Assembly: GCF_000715075.1 (NCBI RefSeq)
Contig: NC_134096.1
Location: forward strand, 122,766,643 to 122,830,642
From: Nicotiana tabacum
Lineage: Eukaryota; Streptophyta; Magnoliopsida; Solanales; Solanaceae
DNA length: 64,000 nucleotides
Reading direction: 5' to 3'
The notes beneath the pieces are model-generated. The model was not told where the DNA came from and ran no database searches. It saw nothing but the letters and a program-made list of their open reading frames with translations. This document shows positions 22,379 through 33,027 of this stretch, one piece after another. Every line of letters starts with the position of its first letter. Position 1 is the first letter of the stretch. The translations under genes were made by a program, and so were the position numbers.

Positions 22379-24448
22379 TTAGTTATCATCAGATGCTGCT
22401 GGAGAACGAGGCACGGGAAATGCACCAGATGCTAAGAGGGAGTTTATCTGAGACTTAAAACTTTTAACATCACTAGTGACAAGTCTTAATGCATCGTCCT
22501 TTCGCCTCATTTCTTCCTCCCTTCACCTTTCCTCTTCCTCTCTTCGCCTATCTTCTTTCTCCCTTCACTTTGCCTCTTCTTCCCTTGCAGCCGTTTCTTG
22601 AAGATACAACTCTGTAATCTTCGCTACCTTCCTATTCAATTGCTCAAACTCATTCAGATCAACCGAGCAATGTGACGAAGAATAAGAACCAGACAATCCA
22701 GAAGTACGACGGCCGAGACTAAACTCTGATCCAAGGCCGTAGACTCTCCCCTTATGCACGCCACCAGCTACCTTAATCCACATGTCCATGATCTCCTCTT
22801 GGGTTGGTTGGATTGGCCTACCTTGATCATCAATCGACTGGCTTTGAATGAACTCCTCCAAGATTCGTTTGAAATTATCCTGTAAAAAAATTATAATTAT
22901 TATGAAAGTAAATTTTACTAAAGAAAATTTATGCAAATAAGTATCTTTATTTCTCAAACTTTAAAGTGAAACACACGGAAAGATTAAAAGCGTAGCAGCC
23001 TTGCTGGACTTAATCATTGCCATTTGTTCACCAACCTTTTCACATGGCATTTCATCCAATAAATCCCTTGTTCCTTATGCTTTCCGGACCAATAGTTGGA
23101 CATGCAGAAACTAAGAAATATGCTGACTTTTCCTTAAATAGTTCTAGCCTGGAATCACAAGTTTATAATAGAGAGAAGTTGACAGTGTGTGCTCTCGTCA
23201 TAACAACTAGAATCATAAAAAAACAACATAGAGTGTCGATGCTTATGTCACACCATCCAGCTACTATAACCATATCTCAAGAGCCAAAAGCTTTTGCAGC
23301 CAATTTGTTTGTAAGACTATATATTTAATTGCTGGATGTCACTGTAAACGGTTCTTGAAATCAGACCTCTTTGTACCACATTACTCCAAAACATATCTAA
23401 AAGGCTATTCTCATCATAGTAAGAAGCATTAAAACTTTTGTAGATTTTGAGAATTATCATTAGCCTTCTTCACATCTCGTCTAACAAATATGAAGCAACG
23501 TCAAGATTCCCCACTTTAAAGTAAGCATATACAAGAGTATCATATACTAGACTATCCCCAAGACCTCCCTTTGTTTGCAAAATGTGGAAAACTTTTTCAG
23601 CACTATCAATTCTACCTCTCTTGCACAATCTCTCAATGAGACAACTGCTATATCATTATTCTGGTGGCAGTAAACATCCACAAGCCACGAATATGAGTAA
23701 TAACTGGGAGACAGTCCAACACTAACCATGTTGAATAAGATTTCTTTGGACCATCTATATGCCTAAGAAATAATATCCAATACGTGCATTGTACAATATA
23801 AGCTCACTGCACTAATAAGTGCAAACACATCTTAAACATCAAGCATATGATAGAGCATTTTAGAGCATTTCAGAATGCCATGAGTAGAAATGTATTTTTG
23901 ATATTCATATATGTGAAGAATATTGTTAATCTTACATGGGTTGTCTCAGCGCGCAGCTCAATCCAAGTCGTTTTTGTTCCATCCTTCAACTTCTTCATGT
24001 GGATTTCCTCAAACACCTCATCATGAGTAACTGGTTTTCCTTTAGCCTTTTCCTGCAAAAATAAATAATATGTTAAAAAATAATAACTAAAATAGTTATA
24101 AATCAAGAAAAATATAAAAAATACATTACCAATCTTCTTTGATGAGCCGCCATACTAATTGAGCCGCCTGTATGCACCGAGCCACCCTTGTTGGACAAAC
24201 GGGCTGCCCTTCCCTGTTCGCTCTTCTTCTCAAATTCCGAAGAGTTCCAATATTCAAGAAGTTTAACCCATAAATCATCAAGAATCCAACTTGGCCTCTT
24301 TTTACTTTCTCGAGCAGTCCGAAGCATATCAGACAACCTATCAGAACATTTCTTAAAGAAAACGATTCGTACCTCAGCTTCAAAATCGCGTGACCATGCA
24401 CACTCGTACCTGAGATTAATTACTCCGACATCATTAACCAAACGACCT
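22379..24448 (-). pseudogene. CACTA tnpA-like gene (plant transposase, Ptta/En/Spm family), three visible exons
   Basis: Proteins of this family bind the subterminal repeats of CACTA elements. Exons on the minus strand: 24448-24130, 24052-23936 and 22879-22379, each bordered by AG and GT and joining in phase 0. The first carries KKRPSWILDDLWVKLLEYW and a KSEQGRAARLSNKGGSVHTG stretch; the second KPVTHDEVFEEIHMKKLKDG then TTWIELRAET; the third GRPIQPTQEEIMDMWIKVAG then a glutamate/arginine-rich coiled coil. These are family hallmarks. Two TGA codons in place of arginine codons interrupt the coiled coil near 22565 and 22520. A start exon upstream is likely but not identified. The 1,056-bp last intron contains the PPR fragment. 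Confidence 0.85.
23468..23765 (-). pseudogene. Captured pentatricopeptide-repeat (PPR) gene fragment
   Basis: On the minus strand one frame gives SPSYYSYSWLVDVYCHQNN and, after a one-base shift near 23636, another gives LCKRGRIDSAEKVFHILQTK followed by VYDTLVYAYFKVGNLDVAS. These are about two and a half repeats of the 35-residue PPR pattern (Y-x-x-L-x-x-x-Y-x-x-x-G near the middle). PPR proteins bind organellar RNA. There is no start and no complete gene. A further piece at about 23011-23062 reads LLDEMP on the same strand and may be from the same source. It lies inside an intron of the tnpA-like gene. Confidence 0.75.
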
Positions 24449-24529
24449 CTGAAAAATTATTCTTCAAGAGCTATGAAAACTTTTACTAACATTTTTAATT
24501 TATCATAGAACCACTTCCTTGAGATTAAT

Positions 24530-25480
24530 CACTATAATATATCAAACTAGGAATGGACAAACCAAACCGACTCTTAATACTGCTTAATAAAGAACAGTGA
24601 GGGGGAAATACTGCTTTATATCATTTTCACATATATGAGAAGGTTGTCTGGACAAAAGTGCAAAAATGCAAAAGAAAATACTATACTATTTTAATTTACA
24701 GAATGAGAAAATACTTTTTAAAGGGACACCACCTCTTAACCAAAATGCTTTTTCTCTGTAACCGTTGAAGATAGAGCCATATATCAACTAACCAGACCAA
24801 ATTATACCAATTTATCAAACACCCATTTTCTCTCTCTATTTCTATCAAATCCAAACAAAACTCGAAACAAAGAGGAAAAGAACAAAGGGTAGGCAAATAT
24901 AATTAGAAAAATACCATTTGCTTTGGAGACTGCAAGAAGTGCAAGCTTACTCTCCTCCTAACGGAAAAAACTTATCTATACTGAGTGTTTACACCCGACC
25001 AATAAATAAATAACACATGTTACTTTATTTAACTATAATTATTAGTGCTTAACCGTAGTTAAGTACCATATATTTTGCACATAACCTTGAATAAATATTA
25101 ATATAAAAATACTCAACATCTTAAAATTTCATACTGTCTGTTGTCTACTAATGGTGAATATGTGTGGCCTTTTATTTCGATATGCTATTACCACACAAAA
25201 GGTAAATGGCTTAGTTTGTGAAACAGCAAACATGTATATTAAAAAAGAATAAACTCGTACGAAAGAAGTTCATCAATTGCACTTGACTTTGCATAACTAC
25301 ACTATTACTGATCATGAAAAGTTTATCAAACTTAATCTTGAAAAGAAATTTTCAATTTATGTTTTAACGACTTTTTTTGTGAAGACAATAATAGCCTAAG
25401 TGGGGTTACTAACTGAACTAAAGTTTAGGAGAATTTTTTCAGCACACATTAACTTAACATGGTGTAAACACCCGGTGCAG
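24530..25480. other. CACTA interior, AT-rich, unassigned
   Basis: This lies between the tnpA exons and the captured PIN fragment. No reading frame or host-gene similarity was recognised; it may hold the tnpA upstream exon or leader. Confidence 0.4.
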
Positions 25481-25499
25481 GTAAGTTTTTTCCTCCTCC

Positions 25500-25743
25500 C
25501 AACTCTCAAAGCTCTATTTTCTGTATCTCTATTGGTAATGCCAAAAACTATTGCTCCTTTCTGCAAACTCCCCACAACCCCATAAACCAAAACGCATGCT
25601 CCTCCATAACTTTGCCTATATTAACCAACACATCACACCCTACTTCTTCCCACTTCCTACTCATCAACTTTCTTCTATTTCCCAACTATTCTGTATTCTT
25701 TGTATGTTTTCTTGATCTAGGTATTTCAAGAAACTAGCCAAAG
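25500..25743 (+). other. Pyrimidine-rich leader captured with the PIN fragment
   Basis: A CT-rich, AAC/ACC-rich stretch leads without a break into the PIN start codon at 25744. It looks like a plant 5' untranslated region or proximal promoter. It is inferred to come from the donor gene; its left edge is not visible. Confidence 0.5.
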
Positions 25744-25946
25744 ATGATAACTTTATATAATTTCTATCATGTTATGACTGTTGTTGTGCCACTTTATGTG
25801 TCTATGATATTAGCTTATGGTTCTGTTAAGTGGTGGAAGATTTTTTTCCCTCACCAGTGTTCTGGTATTAACAGATTTGTTGCACTTTTTGCAGTCCACT
25901 TCTCTCTTTCCACTATATAGCTGGTAATAATCCTTATACAATGAAC
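25744..25946 (+). pseudogene. Captured first-exon fragment of a PIN auxin efflux carrier
   Basis: PIN proteins export auxin across the plasma membrane. The ATG at 25744 starts the N-terminus of the family: [10 protein letters not shown], then [20 protein letters not shown], then [14 protein letters not shown]. This spans the first membrane helix and the start of the second. A single base is missing at about 25895; beyond it the next frame gives [17 protein letters not shown], after which the similarity stops. So only about 68 of some 600 codons are present. The match in length and spacing is to long, plasma-membrane PINs of the PIN1/sister-of-PIN1 kind rather than to PIN5/PIN8. It lies opposite in orientation to tnpA. 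Confidence 0.9.
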
Positions 25947-26047
25947 ATATCAAATTAAAAATATCCCACCATTTGACACTCTAATCTCCATCCAATCAAG
26001 AAATCAATTCAAAATATAGTACCTTGAGAAACAGGATTTTAACTTAC

Positions 26048-26113
26048 CAAATTCTCAGCACCAGGAAGGTTTCCGTTTTTGGCAAGATTGACAGCAAGCT
26101 CAAGATTATTCAA
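26048..26113 (-). pseudogene. Captured clathrin heavy chain exon
   Basis: A 66-bp exon on the minus strand is bordered by TTGCAG upstream and GTAAGTT downstream. It encodes 22 residues containing LNNLELAVNLAK and GNLPGAENL, a stretch characteristic of plant clathrin heavy chain, with one position (N before GNLPG) differing from the arginine I expect there. Clathrin heavy chain builds the coat of endocytic vesicles. Both splice borders are preserved and both are phase 0, so it could in principle be spliced into a chimeric transcript with tnpA, which runs the same way. Confidence 0.8.
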
Positions 26114-26906
26114 CTGCAACAAAATTTATAAAAAAAATTATGTCTTTCATGGTCATAGATTACCAAATTTTACAGTACTGAAAATGCATCTACAGATACA
26201 TAGACACCATAAATCAAGAAAGAAAAGAAAGAGGGAAACTTGATTCGCTTCATATTAATTTTTTTAAACCTAGGGTTTGAAATAGTATAAAATCCCTAAG
26301 TTTCAAAGTACTTTAGGGAAAAATCAACAACTAAAAAGGAGAGGGTGAGTGTGTGAGAGAGAGATAGAGAGAGAAGAAGGGGGGGGGGGGGGGGAGGTCA
26401 GATTACCTGGATATGGAGTGAAAATACAGAGGGGAACATACGATGTGAAGGGAGGCGTCTTGAGGGAGGGAAGATACAGAGGGGAAATACTATGTGAATA
26501 GAATGAGGAAAAACTTAAGGTTACATGAATAATAATACTTTCTCACTACTACCTGGGAAATCTCCGTGGGAAATCGTTTTCATAATTATAAGAAAAATTT
26601 AAAAATTTAAAAATATCCGTTCACACTGAGTCTATGGGATTATGTAAAAAAAAAATTATTTATTGTTTAAGTTCCCACTATCTTCACTGGGAAATTTTTT
26701 CAGTTTTGATATAATTATATTTTTAATGACTTTTCCCACAGAATTAGAGGGAACAAAGTTATGCGCATTTTTGCGCCAAAATGTTCCCATGAATAGTCAC
26801 TGGCAAATGTTATTGTTTTTTTAGGAAAAGAAATTTTAATTTTCCCATTGTATTTCTGTGGGAATTACCACTTCCGTGGAAAAATGATGTGTTTCTAGTA
26901 GTGTCG

Positions 26907-27837
26907 AAACCTCTAAATCCTGGATCCGCCTTTGAATTCTATCTTCCTCTAATATGAAGTGGTACTTTGTTTCAAACTCCACACCAGAATTTTAGTTTAA
27001 AAGTTAAAAGTTATTTTTTAGTACTTCGTTCAGTTCACCTGATTAGAGAAAGCTATTTTGAGCAACCTTAAGCAAGGAGCTTTTCCCATCATGGATTGCA
27101 TATCAAAGCTGAAAAGATTCTGCCTCTACTTTGTTCCTTGAACAGTAAGCAAGGGGCTTCCTCTCTCTTATCTTTATTTGCACGCAAAATTTTATCTGGA
27201 AGAGAACTGTTAGAAACTTAGTTGCTACAGATTTCGAAGGGGAATATCTACACGTTGCTACAACAGAAAATCCATAACCACTATAGTTCTTGCTATTTTT
27301 CTTTTTTTCTTTTGTTTTTTGGTGCCTATTTTCCTGTCCAAATTTATCTTTTTCTCCTTTGAATTTTTTGTTATTACAGAGTTATGGACTGCATTAATCA
27401 AATCAGAAATATTGTTAACATGTATGTCTGGGTTGAGAAACATTTGTTTGTTCAATCCTGATTATGGATTCAAGTCTTTCTTTTAAATCTTATATTAAAT
27501 GAATTTTCAAATATCTTGATTGACTTCTATCATGCCTTGTTGGTATGATAGAGCAACCAAAGCGACAGAGAGATATACCAAGAGCATTGTCTATTAAGAG
27601 ATATTATATAAGATATAACATAACATAATTACACATGCTATAAAACTAAACTAATTAATTTCTCATGTTTGAAGGTACATTACTTATCCTATTATTTCGA
27701 ACTCACCTATTACATCAATGTAATAACACTCATTTTCCCATCTAAATGAATGTTGTATCTATTTGAACGTCAATGGTTATTATACATAATTTGTTTCTAA
27801 TATAAACAATTATGGTATTAATAGATCCAGTTAATTA
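26907..27837. other. Intergenic DNA right of the first CACTA element
   Basis: It continues the sequence interrupted at 21651. AT-rich, no gene supported. Confidence 0.5.
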
Positions 27838-27867
27838 ACACGTGCAACGCACATATTCTAAAACTAG
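27838..27867 (+). mobile_element. Helitron-like 3' end
   Basis: The hairpin GTGC-AAC-GCAC is followed after 11 bases by CTAG at 27864-27867 and then T, the insertion signature of Helitrons. The matching 5' TC end was not located, so element size is unknown. Confidence 0.55.
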
Positions 27868-28053
27868 TATTTAGAATAAACGAAGGTAAAGTATTATGTA
27901 CCGCTCTTACACATATCAGTTAGTTCGGATTAATAAACATGTATGGTCTTCTCCTAGGTGAAATTATAATGATTTTGCTGGTTATTGCAATGAATTTATG
28001 TTGTATCGTTAGCATTATTGAATTTCAATGCAAAAACATTGAAAAAGCAGTTA

Positions 28054-28308
28054 CTCCCTCAGTTCACTTTTACCTGTCCACAATGAACTTTGCACTCCTT
28101 TTAAGAAATAATAGATGAAAGTACATATTTTACCATAGAATCCATAATAATGATAGTATTTTGAGAAGTCTTGGAAAATGATTTATGAAATGAGTAATTA
28201 AATGATAAGGATAAAACAAGAAAGTATGTATGGTTTTCTTTTGATTTGGTAAATTTGACAAGTAAAAGTAAAAATATATAGTGGACAAGTAAAAGTGAAC
28301 TGGGAGAG
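28054..28308. mobile_element. Stowaway-like MITE
   Basis: Long inverted ends: CTCCCTCAGTTCACTTTTAC at the left and GTAAAAGTGAACTGGGAG at the right, about 255 bp in all. It begins after TTA; the right TA has changed to CA. Confidence 0.88.
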
Positions 28309-29779
28309 CAAAACCTTTACGTACATTATTGAAACTATATATAGCAGGAGGAGCAAAACCTTTTCGTATCCGATACCTTGAATCATATCGGGTTAGGAAT
28401 AATTGCAAAAAGGAAATGTTATGACTGATACAACCTTTGGTTCAATATGAACATGAACGCCAGATGCACAAATAACTTTGGAGTGAAGAGGTGTACGTGA
28501 TCCATTTTCTTTTTAGCAATAAAAAATTACCACCTATTTGAACTTGAGAGAAGCTAAATATACAGGACAAATCTTTTGGGACAACGATTGAAATATGGCA
28601 TGGAAGACAATGAATGCGACAATTCGAACTCCAAAACAAATGGTGCACAATCAAATGAAAATTAAAGGGGGCATTCCTTGCGTTGAATATAGAAAGAGAA
28701 AAATACAGCAGGAGAATTGCCGGGCAAATCTCCTTTGGCAGAGGGCACACTTAGAAGAACACGTAAAACTATAATTGCAATTTGCATGCCTTTAGTTAGC
28801 TGCCTGCCAATGGAGTTTTTGCCCTGTAATGAACCTACAGCTAAAACCAGAATTCTACACACACATAATCAGTTCAGTGGTGAATTCTATTTATAAGGTC
28901 AAGAACTCAGGATATGCCTTCAACACAGCAGCATATTCAATGAGAATATTGCCCTTTCTTCACTGAATGAAGCTATCTTCTAGTTTACTTACCTCCAAGG
29001 CCATATTCCCAAAACTTAGTTTTAAAATTATGTAAAAAGGAAGAAAGAGCAAAGAAAGAACAATTTGCAGTTCTGTGCTTTATTCTACATATCTAGAAGG
29101 TTTTGAACTACTCTTTCATGCAGAAAATATTCTACAACAACTTTCGGAAAAAGAGAAAATGTGTCAACGTTTACATAATGTAGCATAGCATTATTATAAA
29201 GGTAACGAAAATCCCTAAAGGGAAAACTTTTTAAAAATATTATAACAAAACTAACAAACAGTTACCACAAAAAAACATAACTAACAAACAGAAGAAACTT
29301 GAACGCTAAGTGAGTGAAAGACGGAAAGAGTGCAATGAGTTAGGATATTCTGAAGCATGTTCTCAATGGGGAGAAAACTTTATTTCTATGGCTTTAACTT
29401 TTTACAAGTGGAAAGGAAAAGGTGACTTTAGTACGCGGAAGCTTGGGATCGAAAGCATATTTTTATTGCTTGAAAGAGAAATACATAAGACGAATTAAAC
29501 ACGTATGAATTATTTAATATTTATAAAATGTCATATTTATGGAAGTTTTGTTGAGGGTGAACACTTAAGAAGACAGCCAATTTGATCTATCTAATGTTAA
29601 GGGAAAAATTAATATATGAAACCCCATCTAAGTATGCCTTTGTGACGCTATTTCGATGTGGTATGCAAGATTTAGAATAGGAGTTGGAAAAGTTTTAAGA
29701 ATGGATCCGCAAATCAAAGTAGAAAATAATTTTGTTACTTTTTAAAATAATTTCCACTTGTACTTGTTGATCACACAAG
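28309..29779. other. Intergenic DNA with an unassigned minus-strand reading region
   Basis: On the minus strand, 28862-28662 can be read as 66 codons (VGSLQGKNSIGRQLTKGMQ and on), followed by 28750-28442 in another frame. I recognise neither. No splice structure or promoter is evident, so I do not call a gene. The rest, 28870-29779, is AT-rich. Confidence 0.4.
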
Positions 29780-29990
29780 TTACGCTACAAGAAAAGTAAG
29801 ATACGACGATATTTATTTAGTGACATTTAAAATAAATATCGGAAAAACGGGAATTTCATGACATTTATAAGAAAAAGTTACAAAAATAAGGACATTTAAT
29901 ACAAAATGTCACAACTATAGTGACATTTATTTCAAATGTCACGTTATTTGTCCAAAATTAGCAACATTTAAAACTAACGTTAGGAATTTC

Positions 29991-30516
29991 TCTATATTTT
30001 TTTGATAATCGAACGAAAATTTTAGCATTTTATCTTTCCCTCCCATTTTTTCCACAACAATCCCATTTAGACATAATGAATTAAGCAAAAAGCCCTTATC
30101 TGTGGAAGTTTAGGAACGTCGCCGGCCTGTCTAACTTAACCCTCTCTCACCATCACCGGTAATCATCCCAGGCAACCCAACTCATATGTCTCTCTCTCTC
30201 TCTAAGAATTGTGTTTTGATTTTAGTCGGAGATCTACGTTTCTATGAAGGATTTCCACCCTTGTAAGTTTCTATCTTTATTTAATAAGATTCAAAAACAA
30301 GATTTTCGAGTATCGTCGTTCCTATTTGGCGGTCTTGTTTTGAAAATTTTGCCAATTAATATTTCTTCAATTTTTAGTTTTGGGTGGAGCATTAGGGTTT
30401 TCTTTGCAAAGCAGTAATCAGCATTTTTTTCACCTCTATGCTTGTGAACTGATTCTATATGCAGGACAATTTTAGGAACTACTATCATTTCTGCTCAACT
30501 CTATTTCCCATGTTAA
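29991..30516 (+). other. Left interior of the second CACTA element
   Basis: The part 30060-30270 has features of a plant gene start: a CT-rich leader, then ATGAAGGATTTCCACCC followed directly by a GTAAGT-like donor at about 30262. It may be a captured first exon, but I cannot name a source. Confidence 0.35.
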
Positions 30517-30635
30517 TTTAGTTTTGGCAAAATGGTCCCCGGGCCACTTAAACTTGTACTCAATTGTCAATCCGGCACAGAAACTTTGTGTTTTTCCATT
30601 TGACCACCCCAACTCAACTATTCCCACATCAATAG

Positions 30636-31033
30636 ATACCTTTGACCGTTGACTATGCTTATGTGGCAATATCATATGTGATATGGCAATGCTGTGTGTA
30701 ATTCACGCAAATTAGGACCGTGAATTCAGTTTTTTTATGTAAAAAAAAAATATTAAAACATAAATAGAATTAAAAATAAAAAGATAAGACAAAAAGTAAA
30801 AGAAAGAAAAAGAAAAATCATGTGAGTTCCACCTTGTTCTTCCCATCCCCCACCTCCCCTTCCCACGTTTGTTCTTCTTTTCCAGAATTCTCGTCCCCCC
30901 TTTTCCCCTTCCCTTTCATCTTCCTCTCCCTAACTAATTCTCTTCCAACTTTCCTGTTCTTTCCCCCTTCCTCTCCCCTCTTCTTTTCTTCTCAATAAGT
31001 CAAGTATTGAGATTATTTTTCACTAAATGCAAT
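30636..31033. other. MULE interior, left
   Basis: A strongly pyrimidine-rich stretch at 30820-30990 (CCCC/TTCC runs) has no convincing reading frame. It resembles a 5' leader but cannot be assigned. Confidence 0.4.
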
Positions 31034-31038
31034 GCAAA

Positions 31039-33027
31039 TGTTACACCACGTGCGTCTCAAGGTGACGTAATGAATATGAGACTTGTTAATCATGATTTAA
31101 ATAATTTCAAAGTCATAATATGGCTATATATGATGTTTGGATAGAAAATATGAAGTTTGGGAAAAATCGGATTACAGTTGCGTAAAAACAGACTAAGGAT
31201 TTGCCTTGTAATAGAGTTTTTTGAGAAATAAATTTTGTATATTATATGAGATCTTTTAAGGACATATTATATACCAAATTGAAGGTCTTGGAATGTAGTT
31301 TCCAACTCTCTTAACCGTTCATTCATACGATACCCGGATAAAAAGTTATAAGCGTTGGAAGAAGGGCCAATCATAGGGTGCCAAGTAGCACCTTTTTGAC
31401 TTTTAAATAAATGAGATTTTTACATCCCATCTCGTCTCGTTCTCCATCTTTCCAGAGAGCTCACCCAAATAACACCCCTAACTTTACTCTTAATCTCTCT
31501 GCAAGAGCTTCAAACAAGATTATCATCCCGGGCACGGAATCAAGAAGCGATAACATTAAAACGATTCCTACGACGTAAGTATCGCTATATCGCCTCTCGT
31601 TTTCTTTGTAGTTTGAGTTTTGGAAGGTACTTCATAGTTAAGAAAACATGTACTTTCTGTATTTAAGTGTTTAAATATCAAAGAATGTTGATAAATTCGT
31701 TTTCTAATAGTTAGAACTCACGGGACGGTAATCGGAAGTCGTGAGTTCGAGTTATTTGACTTGTAGTGGACTATTTTGTGGGCTGTTTCGTGTTGCTTTG
31801 GGGCTGTCTATTGTACTGCTGATTTGTGGAGTTTTAAAGGATAAAAGGGCGTGGAGAAACACCACATGTTGTAGGGTAGTAGGCTGGTCGTTTGTTATTA
31901 CATTTTTAGGTTTTTTGACACTACTTTGGTTGTCGTGTTATGTATGAAGTGATTAGGGTGTGTGGGTTGTTTTGTGGTATATTGTGATGGAGATAAGGTT
32001 GGAAAATAATTCTTATATATTGTTATTGTTGTGTTGTTGTTGTTGTTGGTATATGGTATTGGAGGAGGGCCTAGTTATAAGGGAGATGTTGCCCAAATTT
32101 AAGCAAACGAGCTATTAGTTTAAATTGGGACTTATCCTTTACTCAACACTGGTTTTGAATCTCCTTATGATGTAGAAGATTGAATTGAGTTGTTTGAAGA
32201 ATTTCTTGGAAGGTATTAAGGACTCAACGGAGTTAAGGTATGTTAAGGCTATCCCTTCTTTCTTTTTGGCATAATCCAAATGATACAAACGAAACGAGGA
32301 AAATACGCAACTTTCATAAATGACTCTATTCATAGAAATACTAGGGTTGTCTATATTCTTGATTCTCCATGTGAATTATTATTATATCCTCTGTTCATGG
32401 GCCTCAGAAAAATACGTATTTGATAAAGTGTGTCCGAAAGGCATATTGATTTTATGATATTCAAGAAATCTTATTAACGTATTTCTTATGTATTTCATGC
32501 ATCTATACATGTACATTGACCCATGACCAGAAGACGTTATATACGCGTATATTATATGTATATGGGATATGAAAAAAGGTTATGGCATTATATACGCACT
32601 ACCACCTGATCAGCTGGTATACGTTGATGATTTTGCCCAAAGTGGCTGAGATGATATGATGGGATGCCCTCAGAGGCTTGATGATGTTATGTACGCATAT
32701 ACCTATGCATGGTATGGCATTTATACGCACATGCATGACATTATAAATTTTCATGATTCACAGAGCTATTCAGAATTCCAGGTTGAGTTCTTTACTCCAT
32801 GTTTCTTTCATGTCTTTTATATACTACGGTCATGCCTTACATACTCGGTACTTTATTTGTACTGATGTCCCTTTTGCCTGGGACGCTGCGTTTCATGCCC
32901 GCAGGTACCGATAGACAGATTGAGAGTTTTTCAAGTAGGCTATTAGCTCAGCGGAAGATGTTGGTGCGCTCCATTTGCTCCGGAGTTGTTTATTTGGTCA
33001 GTATGATTCGGACGTGTATCTTTTAGA
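31039..33027 (+). repeat. Left LTR of the Gypsy remnant, 3'-truncated
   Basis: It begins TGTTACACCACGTGCG. From 31580 it runs parallel to the right copy, ending at the shared GGACGTGTAT(C/T)(T/G)TTTAG, after which the two copies part. Confidence 0.8.

Larger units (their letters stand above)
21652..26903 (-). mobile_element. CACTA (En/Spm) transposon carrying fragments of three plant genes
   Basis: The 5,252-bp element has ends CACTACTAGAAA and TTTCTAGTAGTG and a perfect 3-bp target duplication TCG at 21649-21651 and 26904-26906. Subterminal zones (about 21660-22100 and 26560-26890) carry repeated TTCCCAC and GTGGGAAAT motifs in both orientations, the expected binding sites for the TNPA-type protein. 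The minus strand encodes a tnpA-like protein. No TNPD-type (Transposase_21) catalytic gene is seen, so it is non-autonomous. Between and upstream of the tnpA exons lie a PPR fragment, an auxin-efflux-carrier fragment and a clathrin heavy chain exon, making this a gene-capturing CACTA element. Confidence 0.95.

Noticed and set aside
21652..26903. A functional auxin-transport/endocytosis module because PIN and clathrin pieces lie together
   Set aside because: Both are short fragments in opposite directions, one frameshifted and one a single exon; no functional protein can result.
20801..26930. A larger hAT-like element bracketing the first CACTA element (GGGCGGATC at 20801, GGATCCGCC at 26922)
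   Set aside because: The ends are short and the flanking bases do not form an 8-bp duplication; I could not support it.
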